DNA from: an uncultured Clostridia bacterium
GTDB lineage: Bacteria; Bacillota; Clostridia; TANB77; CAG-508
Direction of reading: 5' to 3'
NCBI GenBank assembly: GCA_947589645.1
Contig: CANQCG010000007.1
Location: 1-52,377, forward strand
DNA length: 52,377 bases
Of this stretch, positions 7,186 to 16,027 are shown in pieces. The first letter of the stretch is position 1, and each line of letters begins with the position of its first letter. Made by a program: the position numbers and the translations under genes. The notes below the pieces were generated by a model. The model was not told where the DNA came from. It made no database searches and worked only from the letters and a program-made list of their open reading frames with translations.

Positions 7186-7860
7186 ATGCAAAGAATAAAA
7201 TTAAGTGATAGAATATTACCAACATATACAAAAGGGGAAGAAATATTTAACATGGTATCACATATAGTTGGAGCAGGTTGTGGGTTAGTTGCATTAGTAT
7301 TATGTGTAATATTTGCGGCAGTTCATCATAATGTATATGGAGTAATATCAAGTGCAATTTTTGGTACAACATTAATAGTATTATATACAATGTCTAGTAT
7401 TTATCATGGTTTAAACGAAAAGCTTAAGGCTAAAAAAGTATTTCAAATAATTGATCACTGCTCAATATTTTTATTAATTGCAGGTTCATATACACCTTTT
7501 GCTCTATGCACATTAAGAGAATATAATGTAGCTCTTGGTTGGACAATATTTGGAGTAATCTGGGGCTTAGCTGTAATAGGGGTTGTTTTAAATTCTATAG
7601 ATTTAAAAAGATATAAAATATTTTCAATGATATGCTATTTAGCAATGGGATGGTGCATAATTATAAAAGGTGCAATATTACCTGAATTATTAACTATGCC
7701 AGGCTTTACTTTATTATTGGCAGGAGGAATAGTATATACTTTAGGCGCAATTTTGTATGGCTTAGGAAAGAAGAAAAAATGGATGCATTCTATTTTCCAT
7801 ATTGCTTGTGTATTAGGCAGTATGTTACATTTTTTATGTATTTTATTATATGTTGTGTAA
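7186..7860 (+). CDS. trhA: Hemolysin III / TrhA family membrane protein
   Basis: A 224-residue integral membrane protein of the hemolysin III (PAQR-like) family. The N-terminal segment GEEIFNMVSHIVGAGCGLVALV is the typical family opening, with the His of the first conserved site. SSIYHGL and the C-terminal HSIFHIACVLGSMLHFL provide the conserved metal-binding-type Ser/His residues. Seven hydrophobic segments can be drawn. Its role in bacteria is uncertain; members have been linked to membrane lipid homeostasis, and the haemolysin name is historical. The start codon is preceded by AAAGAGGTAA. The next gene starts 26 bp downstream, so they are likely co-transcribed. Confidence 0.9.
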   Translation: MQRIKLSDRILPTYTKGEEIFNMVSHIVGAGCGLVALVLCVIFAAVHHNVYGVISSAIFGTTLIVLYTMSSIYHGLNEKLKAKKVFQIIDHCSIFLLIAGSYTPFALCTLREYNVALGWTIFGVIWGLAVIGVVLNSIDLKRYKIFSMICYLAMGWCIIIKGAILPELLTMPGFTLLLAGGIVYTLGAILYGLGKKKKWMHSIFHIACVLGSMLHFLCILLYVV

Positions 7861-7885
7861 TAGCACTTAAAAAGGAGGAATTATT

Positions 7886-8509
7886 ATTAAAGTATTATTA
7901 GTAAATGGTAGCCCACATAAAGAGGGCTGTACATATTTGGCTTTAAAAGAAATTGAAAGCATTTTAAATAAGCACAAAATAGAAACAAAAACAATATGGC
8001 TAGGAACTAAGCATATATCAGGATGTATAGCATGCAATCATTGTATAAAAACAAATAATAGATGTTTTATAGGAGATGTAGTAAACGAATTTTTAGATGA
8101 GGCAGAAACAGCAGACGGCTTTGTATTTGGAACTCCAGTACATTTTGCAAGTGCAAGTGGAGCTTTAACATCATTTTTAGATAGATGTTTTTATGGCAGA
8201 GGAAAATTATTTGCCGGAAAAGCTTTTGCAGGAGTTGTAAGCTGTAGAAGAGGTGGAGCAACAGCTACATTTGATCAAATTAATAAATATGCGTTAATGA
8301 GCAATATGTATGTAGTTGGTTCAAGTTATTGGAATCAAATACATGGAAATAATGCAGAAGAAGCAAAACAAGACTTAGAAGGCTTGGAAACTATGCGAAA
8401 CTTAGGAGAAAATATGGCATATCTAATAAAATGTATAGAAAGTGCAAAAGAAAACAATATACCAAAACCAGAGCTAGAAAATAAAGTAAAAACAAATTTT
8501 ATAAGATAA
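7886..8509 (+). CDS. Flavodoxin-like NAD(P)H-dependent FMN reductase with an apparent ATT start
   Basis: A 207-residue flavodoxin-fold protein of the iron-sulfur flavoprotein/NADPH-dependent FMN reductase family. The FMN phosphate loop is VNGSPHKEGCTY at residues 6-17. CIACNHCIKTNNRC is the cysteine cluster of the iron-sulfur-flavoprotein type. GTPVHFASASGALTSFLDR is the flavin-binding segment. Starting at the first standard codon (TTG 7937) would remove the first beta strand and the phosphate loop. A strong AAAGGAGG (7871-7878) is correctly placed 7 bases before ATT 7886, which precedes AAAGTATTATTAG exactly where ATG AAA is expected in relatives. ATT is therefore the likely initiator, or a mutated ATG. 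Physiological electron acceptor unknown. Confidence 0.85.
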   Translation: MKVLLVNGSPHKEGCTYLALKEIESILNKHKIETKTIWLGTKHISGCIACNHCIKTNNRCFIGDVVNEFLDEAETADGFVFGTPVHFASASGALTSFLDRCFYGRGKLFAGKAFAGVVSCRRGGATATFDQINKYALMSNMYVVGSSYWNQIHGNNAEEAKQDLEGLETMRNLGENMAYLIKCIESAKENNIPKPELENKVKTNFIR

Positions 8510-8581
8510 AAACTTAGCCATCTTTCATGAATAAATTTACGAAAAAAGTTTATGCTAATAAAAAGAAAGGTGGTTATTTAT

Positions 8582-9019
8582 ATGCAAAATCAAGATATGA
8601 ATGTATTAGATGAGGTTAATAAAGGAGCAACAATGGGAATGGATGCTATAAATTATATAGTACCAAAAGTACAAGACGATGAATTTAAAAAGACATTAGA
8701 CCTTGAATACAACAAGTATAAAGACATTTCAAGAAGAGCAAACAATTTATATGAAAATTACACAATGGAAAAGGAGCCTCATGAGACAAATGCAATGAAT
8801 AAAATGATGACATGGTATGGAATTCAAATGAGTACCATGAATGACAAAAGTAATTCAAAAATTTCTGAATTATTAATGCAAGGAACAAATATGGGAATAA
8901 TAGAAGGAAGAAGATTATTAAACCAAAACCCAGATGTGGATCCAAAAATAAAAACACTATTAAGCGACTTCGTAAAAATGCAAGAAGATAGTGTTGAGAC
9001 ATTAAAAACATATTTATAA
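8582..9019 (+). CDS. Small helical protein of unknown function (ferritin-like fold possible)
   Basis: A 145-residue, almost entirely helical, soluble protein with no signal peptide. Four amphipathic helices can be drawn, beginning MNVLDEVNKGATMGMDAIN, then DEFKKTLDLEYNKYKDISRRA, NDKSNSKISELLMQGTNMG and PKIKTLLSDFVKMQEDSV. This resembles ferritin-like small proteins of the DUF2383 kind, but I cannot confirm membership. Methionine is unusually frequent. ATG 8582 is chosen because AGAAAGGTGG lies 7 bases upstream; an upstream ATG at 8552 would place that site inside the gene. It follows the reductase after 72 bp. No function is proposed. Confidence 0.75.
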   Translation: MQNQDMNVLDEVNKGATMGMDAINYIVPKVQDDEFKKTLDLEYNKYKDISRRANNLYENYTMEKEPHETNAMNKMMTWYGIQMSTMNDKSNSKISELLMQGTNMGIIEGRRLLNQNPDVDPKIKTLLSDFVKMQEDSVETLKTYL

Positions 9020-9165
9020 TTTTAAATATTCTAACTTAAATTATATGCATTTTTATTAATAAATGTCAAGTTTTTAAAAAGTGATTTTAAGCAAGAATAA
9101 TAATGAAAAAGTAAGATAAAGCAATTTATACACAATTTAAATTATCTTAATAAGAAAAAGAAGAT

Positions 9166-9194
9166 TTGAAAACTATAAAAATATATGCTAATAT
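9166..9194 (+). promoter_or_regulatory. Promoter upstream of 6S RNA
   Basis: TTGAAA at 9166-9171, a 17-bp spacer, and TAATAT at 9189-9194 preceded by TGC (extended -10). It is the best promoter in the 212-bp gap 9020-9231, which otherwise shows only AT-rich sequence with one weak hairpin. Confidence 0.55.
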
Positions 9195-9231
9195 AATTAT
9201 ACAAAGTAAATAATTAATAAATATAGAAAAA

Positions 9232-9428
9232 CAATCCCTGCATAGTGCGTATAGACAGAATTTTTAGAACCAACACGCGAAGGAAGGGAACCGAACTCTA
9301 AATATGGCGTGCATGCTTACAGTATATAGTAAGAAGCCCATGAGTATTTAGGTAGGTATCCACCCTGTTTTTAGGAACAGGTCCTTAAAAATTCGGACAG
9401 CTGACGGCTAAGGCGGGGTTGTTTTTTT
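9232..9428 (+). ncRNA. ssrS: 6S RNA
   Basis: 6S RNA binds the sigma-A holoenzyme by imitating an open promoter and tunes transcription in slow growth. The closing stem pairs the 5' CAATCCCTGC region with GGCGGGGTTG near 9412-9421, followed by a U run that makes it an intrinsic terminator. The right-hand half carries the conserved GCATGCTT...AAGAAGCC hairpin (about 9328-9349), the same arrangement as the GCATGCTC...GAGAAGCC of E. coli 6S RNA. A large internal bulge is flanked by helices around GACAGAATTTTTA and TTAAAAATTCGGAC. The length is near 190 nt. Exact 5' end uncertain. Confidence 0.8.
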
Positions 9429-9474
9429 ATGCTTTTTATAGTACAATGTGTTTAACCAAAAGGGGGAAACAAAA

Positions 9475-12174
9475 TTGAAAAAACTAGTTTTAATTGATGG
9501 TAATAGCATAATGAACAGAGCGTTTTATGGAATAATGGGAAGTAAAATGCTAACCTCAAAAGATGGAAAATATACTAATGCGATATATGGCTTTTTAGCA
9601 ATAATGTTCAAAATATTAGAAGATTTAAAACCAGAATATATGGCAGTTGCATTTGACTTAAAAGGCCCAACAGCAAGACATGAATTATATGAAGGTTACA
9701 AGGCAAATAGAAAAGGAATGCCAAATGAGCTTGCAGAACAAATGCCAATTATAAAAGAAGTTTTGCATGCCATGAATATAGATGTAATTGAAAAACAAGG
9801 TTATGAGGGAGACGATATATTAGGAACAATTGCAAAATATGGCGAATCACAGGGCTTATCTGTAACTATTTTATCAGGAGACAGAGATACTTTTCAGCTT
9901 GCAAGTGATAATATTATAATCAGAATTCCTAGAACGAAAATGGGAAAGACGGAGGAAGAAGATTTTGATAGGAAAAAGGTGCAAGAAATATATGGTTTAG
10001 AGCCAAAACAGTTAATTGAAGTTAAAGCCTTGCAAGGAGATGCATCAGACAATATTCCAGGTGTACCAGGCATAGGAGAAAAAACAGCTTTAAGTCTAAT
10101 TCAAAAATATGGAAGTATAGACAATTTATATAAAAAAATAGAACAAAATGAGGATGATTTAAAAGGAAAGCAAAAAGAGGCTATTACTCAAAACAAAGAA
10201 TTAGCTTATTTATCAAAAACACTTGGTACTATAAATGTAAATGTTCCATTAGACGATAATTTAGAGACTTTAAAAGTAGAAGAATGGGACAGAGCAAAAG
10301 TATTAGAAATTTTTAAAAACTTAAATTTTAGAAAATATATAGATAGATTTGATCTTAATGAAGAAAGTGGCACACAAGCTAAAGATTTGAGGCAAGAAAA
10401 TACAAGTAATTCATTTGAAATAATTGATGGAAATGAAGAAAGCATAAAAAAATTGCAAGAAATAGTTTATTATTTAGAGCTTGATGAGGACTTAAATCAA
10501 GATAAAATAATAAAGAAAAAGATAAAAGCAATAGCAATATGTAATGATGGAAATGTACATTATATACAAAACCCAACTAATGAGTTCTTAAAGCAAATTT
10601 TTGAGAATGAGCAAGTGAAAAAATATGGTCATAATTTAACAGAAGATTATATTATTTTAAAACAAGAAGGAATAACAATTCAAAATTTGGAATTTGATTC
10701 AATGGTAGCAGCATATATATTAAACCCAACTAGTGGAAAATATAAGATTAGAGATATAATAGAAGAATACTTAAATTTAGATTTAGACGAATATTTAAAA
10801 CAAAATAATATAAAAGATGAAAATGTTGGGCAAATGACACTATTTGGAGAGCAAAGTGAAGAACAAAATGTAGAAAAATATAAAGTGTGTTTTTATGCAT
10901 ATGGAATTAGTAAATTAAAAAAAATATTAATTCAAAAATTAGAAAAAATAAATGCACTAAAATTGTTTAAAGAGATAGACATGCCAACGGTTGAAGTTTT
11001 ATCAGATATGCAATGGAATGGTATGTATTTAGATGTATCTGAATTAGATGAGTATGGAAAAGAAATTAAGAATAAATTAGATAGTCTAACAAGTGAAATA
11101 TATGAACTTTCAGGAGAACAATTTAATATTAATTCTACTAAGCAATTAGGAGAAATATTATTCGAAAAATTAAAGTTGCCAGTAATAAAGAAAAATAAAA
11201 GTGGTTATTCAACAGATGTAGATGTTTTAGAAAAATTACGAGAAGAACATCCAATAATAGAAAAAATCTTAGAATATAGACAAGTAATGAAGCTTAATTC
11301 AACTTATGTAGAAGGGTTAAGACCATTTATAAATCCTAAAACAAAAAGAATACATTCATTTTTCCATCAAACTATAACTGCAACAGGAAGAATAAGTTCA
11401 ACAGATCCAAACCTTCAAAATATACCTACTAGAATGGAATTAGGGAAAAGATTAAGAAAAGTATTTAAACCAACAGATGGAAAAATTTATATTGATGCAG
11501 ATTATTCGCAAGTAGAGCTTAGAGTATTGGCACACATTTCAGAGGACAAGCATATGATACAAGCTTTTAACAATAATGAAGATATACACAAACAAGCAGC
11601 ATCAAAGGTATTTGGAATTCCAATAAGCGAAGTTACAAAACAGCAAAGAAGTGAAGCAAAAGCAGTTAACTTTGGAATAGTATATGGAATTAGCGATTTC
11701 GGGTTAGGAGAACAACTTAGCATATCAAGAAAAAAGGCTAAAGTTTATATAGATCAATACTTATCAGAATATTCTGGAATAAAAAATTTTATGGAAAATA
11801 TAACTAATATTGCAAAAGAGCAAGGTTATGTAGAAACTTTATTTAACAGAAGAAGATATATTCCAGAACTAAAATCAAATAATTATATGGTTAGACAATT
11901 TGGCTCAAGAGCAGCTATGAATACACCTATACAAGGAACAGCAGCAGATATTATGAAAATAGCCATGATTAATGTTTACAGAGAGTTAAAGAAAAGAAAT
12001 TTAAAGTCTAAAATAGTTTTGCAAGTTCATGATGAAATGATGATAGAAGCGGTAAATGAAGAAAAAGAAGAAGTTAAAGAGCTTTTGAAAACTTGTATGG
12101 AAAGTGCAATTAAATTAAAAGTACCTCTAATTGCTGAAATATCAGAGGCTGATAATTGGTATGATTGTAAATAA
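9475..12174 (+). CDS. polA: DNA polymerase I
   Basis: An 899-residue family A polymerase for Okazaki-fragment processing and gap repair. Residues 1-290 form the 5' nuclease domain (LIDGNSIMNRAFYG; GYEGDDILGT; GDRDTFQL; LQGDASDNIPGVPGIGEKTA). Residues about 300-470 are the 3'-5' exonuclease fold, but the DxE metal site is absent, so proofreading is probably lost, as in Bacillus Pol I. The polymerase domain has motif A DADYSQVELR (about 675), motif B RSEAKAVNFGIVYG (about 723) and motif C VHDEMMIE (about 852). The start is TTG 9475: AGGGGG lies 8 bases upstream and the product then begins MKKLVLIDGN; the GTG at 9448 lies before that ribosome site. Confidence 0.96.
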   Translation: MKKLVLIDGNSIMNRAFYGIMGSKMLTSKDGKYTNAIYGFLAIMFKILEDLKPEYMAVAFDLKGPTARHELYEGYKANRKGMPNELAEQMPIIKEVLHAMNIDVIEKQGYEGDDILGTIAKYGESQGLSVTILSGDRDTFQLASDNIIIRIPRTKMGKTEEEDFDRKKVQEIYGLEPKQLIEVKALQGDASDNIPGVPGIGEKTALSLIQKYGSIDNLYKKIEQNEDDLKGKQKEAITQNKELAYLSKTLGTINVNVPLDDNLETLKVEEWDRAKVLEIFKNLNFRKYIDRFDLNEESGTQAKDLRQENTSNSFEIIDGNEESIKKLQEIVYYLELDEDLNQDKIIKKKIKAIAICNDGNVHYIQNPTNEFLKQIFENEQVKKYGHNLTEDYIILKQEGITIQNLEFDSMVAAYILNPTSGKYKIRDIIEEYLNLDLDEYLKQNNIKDENVGQMTLFGEQSEEQNVEKYKVCFYAYGISKLKKILIQKLEKINALKLFKEIDMPTVEVLSDMQWNGMYLDVSELDEYGKEIKNKLDSLTSEIYELSGEQFNINSTKQLGEILFEKLKLPVIKKNKSGYSTDVDVLEKLREEHPIIEKILEYRQVMKLNSTYVEGLRPFINPKTKRIHSFFHQTITATGRISSTDPNLQNIPTRMELGKRLRKVFKPTDGKIYIDADYSQVELRVLAHISEDKHMIQAFNNNEDIHKQAASKVFGIPISEVTKQQRSEAKAVNFGIVYGISDFGLGEQLSISRKKAKVYIDQYLSEYSGIKNFMENITNIAKEQGYVETLFNRRRYIPELKSNNYMVRQFGSRAAMNTPIQGTAADIMKIAMINVYRELKKRNLKSKIVLQVHDEMMIEAVNEEKEEVKELLKTCMESAIKLKVPLIAEISEADNWYDCK

Positions 12175-12191
12175 ATTTGATAGTCGAAAGT

Positions 12192-12225
12192 GGAAGTAAA
12201 TTGCAGTTTACTTCTGCTTTTTTAT
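12192..12225 (+). terminator. Terminator after polA
   Basis: GGAAGTAAA pairs with TTTACTTCT across a 6-nt loop, followed by a T run. Confidence 0.8.
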
Positions 12226-12249
12226 TTTATCTCTTTCCATTAAAAGTTA

Positions 12250-12278
12250 TTGCGAAATAGTATAAAATATAGTATAAT
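12250..12278 (+). promoter_or_regulatory. Promoter of tmRNA
   Basis: TTGCGA at 12250-12255 and a perfect TATAAT at 12273-12278 are 17 bp apart. The -10 ends 11 bp before the mature tmRNA 5' end. Confidence 0.75.
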
Positions 12279-12289
12279 AAATAGTATAT

Positions 12290-12638
12290 GGGGGTGTAAT
12301 GGTTTCGACATTATACCAGAAACACAGATAGCGAGTAGTGGACTCGTTGGCCACTTAAAAAACGAGAAATAAAAATAAACGCTGATAATACAGAATTAGC
12401 ATTTGCTGCCTAAGTTGCAGCAACGTCTAGCTAAATATTCCCACATATTTAGCATAGGCGCCGATTTAGTGGGAAACAAATCTATTTTTGCTTTGGAAAT
12501 AGAGGGTATTTAAAAGCTATATTTATATTAAGCATGTTTGTTTGCGTAGTATAAACGAATTTAAATAACAAACTGCACTCGGAGAAGTTTGTGTGGAAAG
12601 TATTATGGACAGGAGTTCGACTCTCCTCACCTCCACCA
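12290..12638 (+). ncRNA. ssrA: tmRNA (SsrA)
   Basis: Rescues stalled ribosomes and tags the unfinished protein for proteolysis. The tRNA-like ends pair: GGGGGTG (12290-12296) with CACCTCC (12628-12634), then A and CCA. The 3' T arm is GGACAGGAGTTCGACTCTCC-like and the 5' end has the usual GTAATGGTTTCGAC. The tag frame is 12381-12413: GCT GAT AAT ... GCC TAA, encoding ADNTELAFAA. The tag ends FAA rather than the usual LAA. The length of 349 nt is normal. Tagged proteins would be substrates for ClpXP-type proteases and FtsH, encoded 3.4 kb downstream. No SmpB gene is in the window. Confidence 0.96.
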
Positions 12639-12683
12639 ATTACATTTGTGGAACAGTATGACGACAATAAAACCAAACGACAA

Positions 12684-12713
12684 AAAGAAACATCGAAAGA
12701 GGTTTCTTTTTTT
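12684..12713 (+). terminator. Terminator after tmRNA
   Basis: AAAGAAAC (12684-12691) pairs with GGTTTCTTT (12701-12709) and is followed by T residues to 12713. Confidence 0.8.
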
Positions 12714-12794
12714 GCTTAAACTTTCACATAATAGTATACAATTAAACAAAAATGTGATATACTAACCACGAAAGAAAAAGATAGGAGATAAATA

Positions 12795-13853
12795 ATGAGA
12801 TTTGTAACAGATGAAAAATCAAAACAAGAATATGAAGACTTTTTGCAATCGCATGAAAGATGCAATTTCCAGCAATCAACAAGATGGGCAAAAGTTAAAT
12901 CTAACTGGAAAAATGAGATAGTTTTAGCAGAAGATGAGCAAGGAAAAATAATAGGATCTTTAAGCATCTTAATTAGAAAAATTCCTATATTCGGAAATAT
13001 TATGTATTCATCAAGAGGACCAGTTTGTGATATACATGATGAAAAAGTATTAAAAGAGCTAACAGATGGAGCAAGAGAGCTTGCAAAAAAATATAAAGCA
13101 ATAGTATTAAAAATAGAACCAGACATAGAAAGCAAAGACGAAGAATTTAGAAAAATAGTAGAAAAAATAGGTTATAAAATAAAAGATGATGCCAAAAACT
13201 TTAGGGAAGAAATACAACCAAGATATGTATTTAGGCTAAATATAAAAGGAAAAACAGAAGACGAAATATTTGCTAGGTTCCATCAAAAAACGAGGTATAA
13301 TATACGTCTAGCAATCAAAAAAGGTGTAACAATAAAAGAAGGAACTAAAGAAGACCTAAAAGATTTTCATAAAATAATGGTAGAAACAGGAGCAAGAGAT
13401 GGCTTTATTATTCGTTCATTAGAATATTTTGAAAAAATGTATGATAATTTAGCACCAGACCACATGAAATTACTTATGGCATATTATGAGGACAAGCCAA
13501 TATCAGGAGTTATTCCAATAATGTATGGAAACAAAACTTGGTATTTATATGGAGCAAGTAGTAATGAACATAGAAACTTAATGCCAAATTATTTATTACA
13601 ATGGGAAATGATTAAACTTGCAATAGCACGAAAGTCAGACATCTATGATTTAAGAGGAGTCTCAGGAGTTGTAGATGAAAACCATCCACAATACGGTTTA
13701 TACAGATTTAAAAAAGGTTTTGGAGCAGAATTCACAGAATTTATAGGAGAAATTTACATTCCGTTCAAAAAAGTAAAATATAATTTGTATAAATTCTCAG
13801 AAAAGGCCTTTAGAAATTTAAGAGGACTAAAAACAAAATTTAAAAAGAAGTAA
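12795..13853 (+). CDS. FemAB-family peptidoglycan aminoacyltransferase (FemX/MurM-like)
   Basis: A 352-residue protein with two GNAT-like halves. Family members use aminoacyl-tRNA to add amino acids to the peptide of lipid II, building interpeptide bridges. Visible family segments are NFQQSTRWAKVK near residue 25, GNIMYSSRGPVCD near 70, FHQKTRYNIRLAIKKGV near 160, and the C-terminal WYLYGASSNEHRNLMPNYLL and DLRGVSG...GLYRFKKGFG. There is no coiled-coil helical arm as in S. aureus FemA/B, so it resembles the shorter FemX-like type. ATAGGAGAT precedes the ATG. The next gene, alanine racemase, starts 18 bp later and supplies another precursor step, which supports a cell-wall role. Amino acid donor unknown. 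Confidence 0.88.
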   Translation: MRFVTDEKSKQEYEDFLQSHERCNFQQSTRWAKVKSNWKNEIVLAEDEQGKIIGSLSILIRKIPIFGNIMYSSRGPVCDIHDEKVLKELTDGARELAKKYKAIVLKIEPDIESKDEEFRKIVEKIGYKIKDDAKNFREEIQPRYVFRLNIKGKTEDEIFARFHQKTRYNIRLAIKKGVTIKEGTKEDLKDFHKIMVETGARDGFIIRSLEYFEKMYDNLAPDHMKLLMAYYEDKPISGVIPIMYGNKTWYLYGASSNEHRNLMPNYLLQWEMIKLAIARKSDIYDLRGVSGVVDENHPQYGLYRFKKGFGAEFTEFIGEIYIPFKKVKYNLYKFSEKAFRNLRGLKTKFKKK

Positions 13854-13871
13854 AATTTAAAGGAGAAAACT

Positions 13872-14978
13872 TTGAAAGCTTTAGTTATAGAAAAAAATGA
13901 TTTAAGACATAACATAAAAAGAATAAAAGAGTTTATAAATCCAAATAATAATAATGTCAAAATAATAGCAGTAATAAAAGGCAATGGCTATGGATTAGGC
14001 TTGATAGAATATGCTAAATTTTTAATTGATAATGGAATAGATTTTTTTGCGGTAGCATCATTTGATGAAGCAATTACTTTAAGAAAAAATGGAATAAAAG
14101 AGCAAATTTTAATGCTATCATCAACTGCTGACCCAAAAGAAGTAGAAGAACTTATTAAAAATGATATAATTTTAACAATTGGCTCTAAAGAAGCTGGAAT
14201 AGTAGCAAATGAAGTGTCAAAACAGTTGCAAAGGCAAGTACAAATTCACTTAAAAATAGATACAGGCTTTGGAAGATATGGTTTTATGTATGATAAGCCA
14301 GAAGAAATTATAAATGCCATAAAACAATTTACAAACTTAAAAATAGTAGGAACTTATTCACACTATTCAGTAGCATTTGCAAAAAATGCTAACTTTACAA
14401 AAAAACAATTTGAAAGATTTATGGAAGTTGTAGGAATTTTAAAACAAAATCAAATAGAAACTGGAATGTTACATATATGTAATTCTTCAGCTGCTTTAAA
14501 ATTTACAAGTCAGCATTTAGATGCAGTAAGAATTGGCTCAGCATTTTTAGGAAGAATAATAGTTCCAAATAAAATAGGACTTAGAAAAATAGGTTATTTA
14601 AAAACAAATATATATGAAATAAAAGAACTAGAAAAAGGCAATAATATAGGATATTCAAATTCATTTAAAACTAAAAAACTAACTAAAATAGCAATACTTC
14701 CATGTGGATATTCAGATGGGGTAAATGTTAAAGTAGATAAAGACATGTTTAGATTAATAGATAAAATTAGATATATAGTTCATGAAACAAAAGGACTATT
14801 TCAAAATCAATATTTATATGTTAAAATAAATGAAAAAAAATGCAAAATTTTAGGAAGAGTGGGAATGTGCCATATAGCAGTAGATATTACAGGTAAAGAC
14901 ATAAAATTAACAGATGTAGCGCAAATTCCAATTAACCCAATATATGTAAATAGCAACATTGAAAGAATTTATAATTAG
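13872..14978 (+). CDS. alr: Alanine racemase
   Basis: Converts L-alanine to D-alanine for peptidoglycan, with pyridoxal phosphate. The PLP lysine is in AVIKGNGYGLG near residue 39. GFGRYGF near 135 is the conserved Arg/Tyr segment. NIGYSNSFKTKK contributes the second catalytic Tyr and GRVGMCHIAVDI the later conserved loop. The 368 residues match the family. The start is TTG 13872 behind AAAGGAGAAAAC. The protein is more diverged at the C terminus than typical Alr (MCHIAVDI where MDQ is usual), so a related amino acid racemase activity cannot be excluded. The operon order FemAB-alr supports alanine for the cell wall. Confidence 0.88.
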   Translation: MKALVIEKNDLRHNIKRIKEFINPNNNNVKIIAVIKGNGYGLGLIEYAKFLIDNGIDFFAVASFDEAITLRKNGIKEQILMLSSTADPKEVEELIKNDIILTIGSKEAGIVANEVSKQLQRQVQIHLKIDTGFGRYGFMYDKPEEIINAIKQFTNLKIVGTYSHYSVAFAKNANFTKKQFERFMEVVGILKQNQIETGMLHICNSSAALKFTSQHLDAVRIGSAFLGRIIVPNKIGLRKIGYLKTNIYEIKELEKGNNIGYSNSFKTKKLTKIAILPCGYSDGVNVKVDKDMFRLIDKIRYIVHETKGLFQNQYLYVKINEKKCKILGRVGMCHIAVDITGKDIKLTDVAQIPINPIYVNSNIERIYN

Positions 14979-14998
14979 TTTAGAAGGGAGAATAAAAA

Positions 14999-16027
14999 AT
15001 GAGTGAAAAAGAACCACAAAATGAGCAAGAAAACACTGTAATCGATACAGATGGAAAAGAGATTAAACCTAAAAAGTTGCCTTTTTATAAAAAGGTTTGG
15101 TATTCAATTGTTAAATTTGACAAATATATACCAATGAGTTTAGAAGGAACAGGAAGAGCAATAAAATACTTATTGCAAATAGTAAGTATATTTGTTCTAA
15201 TAATTTCATGTATTGGGCTATATAGCTCAAACAAAGCTTTAAATGAACTTATTAAAAATGTAGAAGAAGGAGTACCAGATTTTAGATATGCAGAAGGAAA
15301 AATACAATTAAATTCTGAAGAAGAACAAAATAAAGTTTACACTATAGAAGATAAAAATTTTAATTTGGGAAAAATCATAATAGACTTAAATACAGAGGAC
15401 GAAAATGTTATTGCTGAATATGAAAATACAATAAAAAACAATGGAGAAACAAATAATATTGGTATAATAGTTTTAAAAGATAAAGTAATGCAAATTACTA
15501 AATTAGCAGAAGGTATAGAGGGCGAATCTAGAATTTCTATGACTTATGATGATGTAATGCAAAAATTATTTGGAGATACTGGTGTAGAAGTTACAAAATC
15601 AACATTAATAGAATTCTTAAATGGAAATGGAAGAACAAGTATATTAATAGTTAATTTCTTCTCATATTTTATAGCTTATTTTATAATATATCTTTCATCA
15701 AATCTAATATATGCATTAGTATTAACTTTAATAGGATATATATCAGCTAAAATTACAAAAATAGCAACAACATTTAAACAACTTTTTGCAATGTCAGTGT
15801 ATGCATTTACATTATCAACTGTGCTAAATATAATTTATTTTATAGTAAATTATTTTGCTGGAATAACAATCAAATACTTTGATGTGGCTTATATAGTTAT
15901 TGCATATATATATTTAGTAACAGTAATATTCTTAATGAAAAATAACACTTTAAGAAAGCAAGAAAATCCAGTTCAAAAAGATCAAGAAGAGGAGAAGGGA
16001 AAAGCAGATGGACCAGAACAAATCTAA
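14999..16027 (+). CDS. DUF1189-family membrane protein
   Basis: A 342-residue protein. After an acidic, Gln-rich N terminus, KKVWYSIVKFDKYIPMSLEG starts the family-like region. One membrane segment lies near residues 60-80. An extracytoplasmic-type stretch of about 130 residues follows (acidic, DUF1189-like), and then four or so hydrophobic segments occupy residues 215-310. The C terminus is charged. Function is unknown in the family. It overlaps the ftsH start by 20 bp, so the two are translationally coupled; a role as an FtsH partner or substrate adaptor is only a guess. Ribosome site AGAAGGGAG. Confidence 0.75.
   Translation: MSEKEPQNEQENTVIDTDGKEIKPKKLPFYKKVWYSIVKFDKYIPMSLEGTGRAIKYLLQIVSIFVLIISCIGLYSSNKALNELIKNVEEGVPDFRYAEGKIQLNSEEEQNKVYTIEDKNFNLGKIIIDLNTEDENVIAEYENTIKNNGETNNIGIIVLKDKVMQITKLAEGIEGESRISMTYDDVMQKLFGDTGVEVTKSTLIEFLNGNGRTSILIVNFFSYFIAYFIIYLSSNLIYALVLTLIGYISAKITKIATTFKQLFAMSVYAFTLSTVLNIIYFIVNYFAGITIKYFDVAYIVIAYIYLVTVIFLMKNNTLRKQENPVQKDQEEEKGKADGPEQI

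Noticed and set aside
9020..9165. Possible small gene or terminator after the helical protein
   Set aside because: Only a weak AT hairpin (around 9048-9062) and no frame with a ribosome site.
12482..12676. Minus-strand reading frame inside tmRNA
   Set aside because: It lies within a well-supported structural RNA and has no protein-like features.
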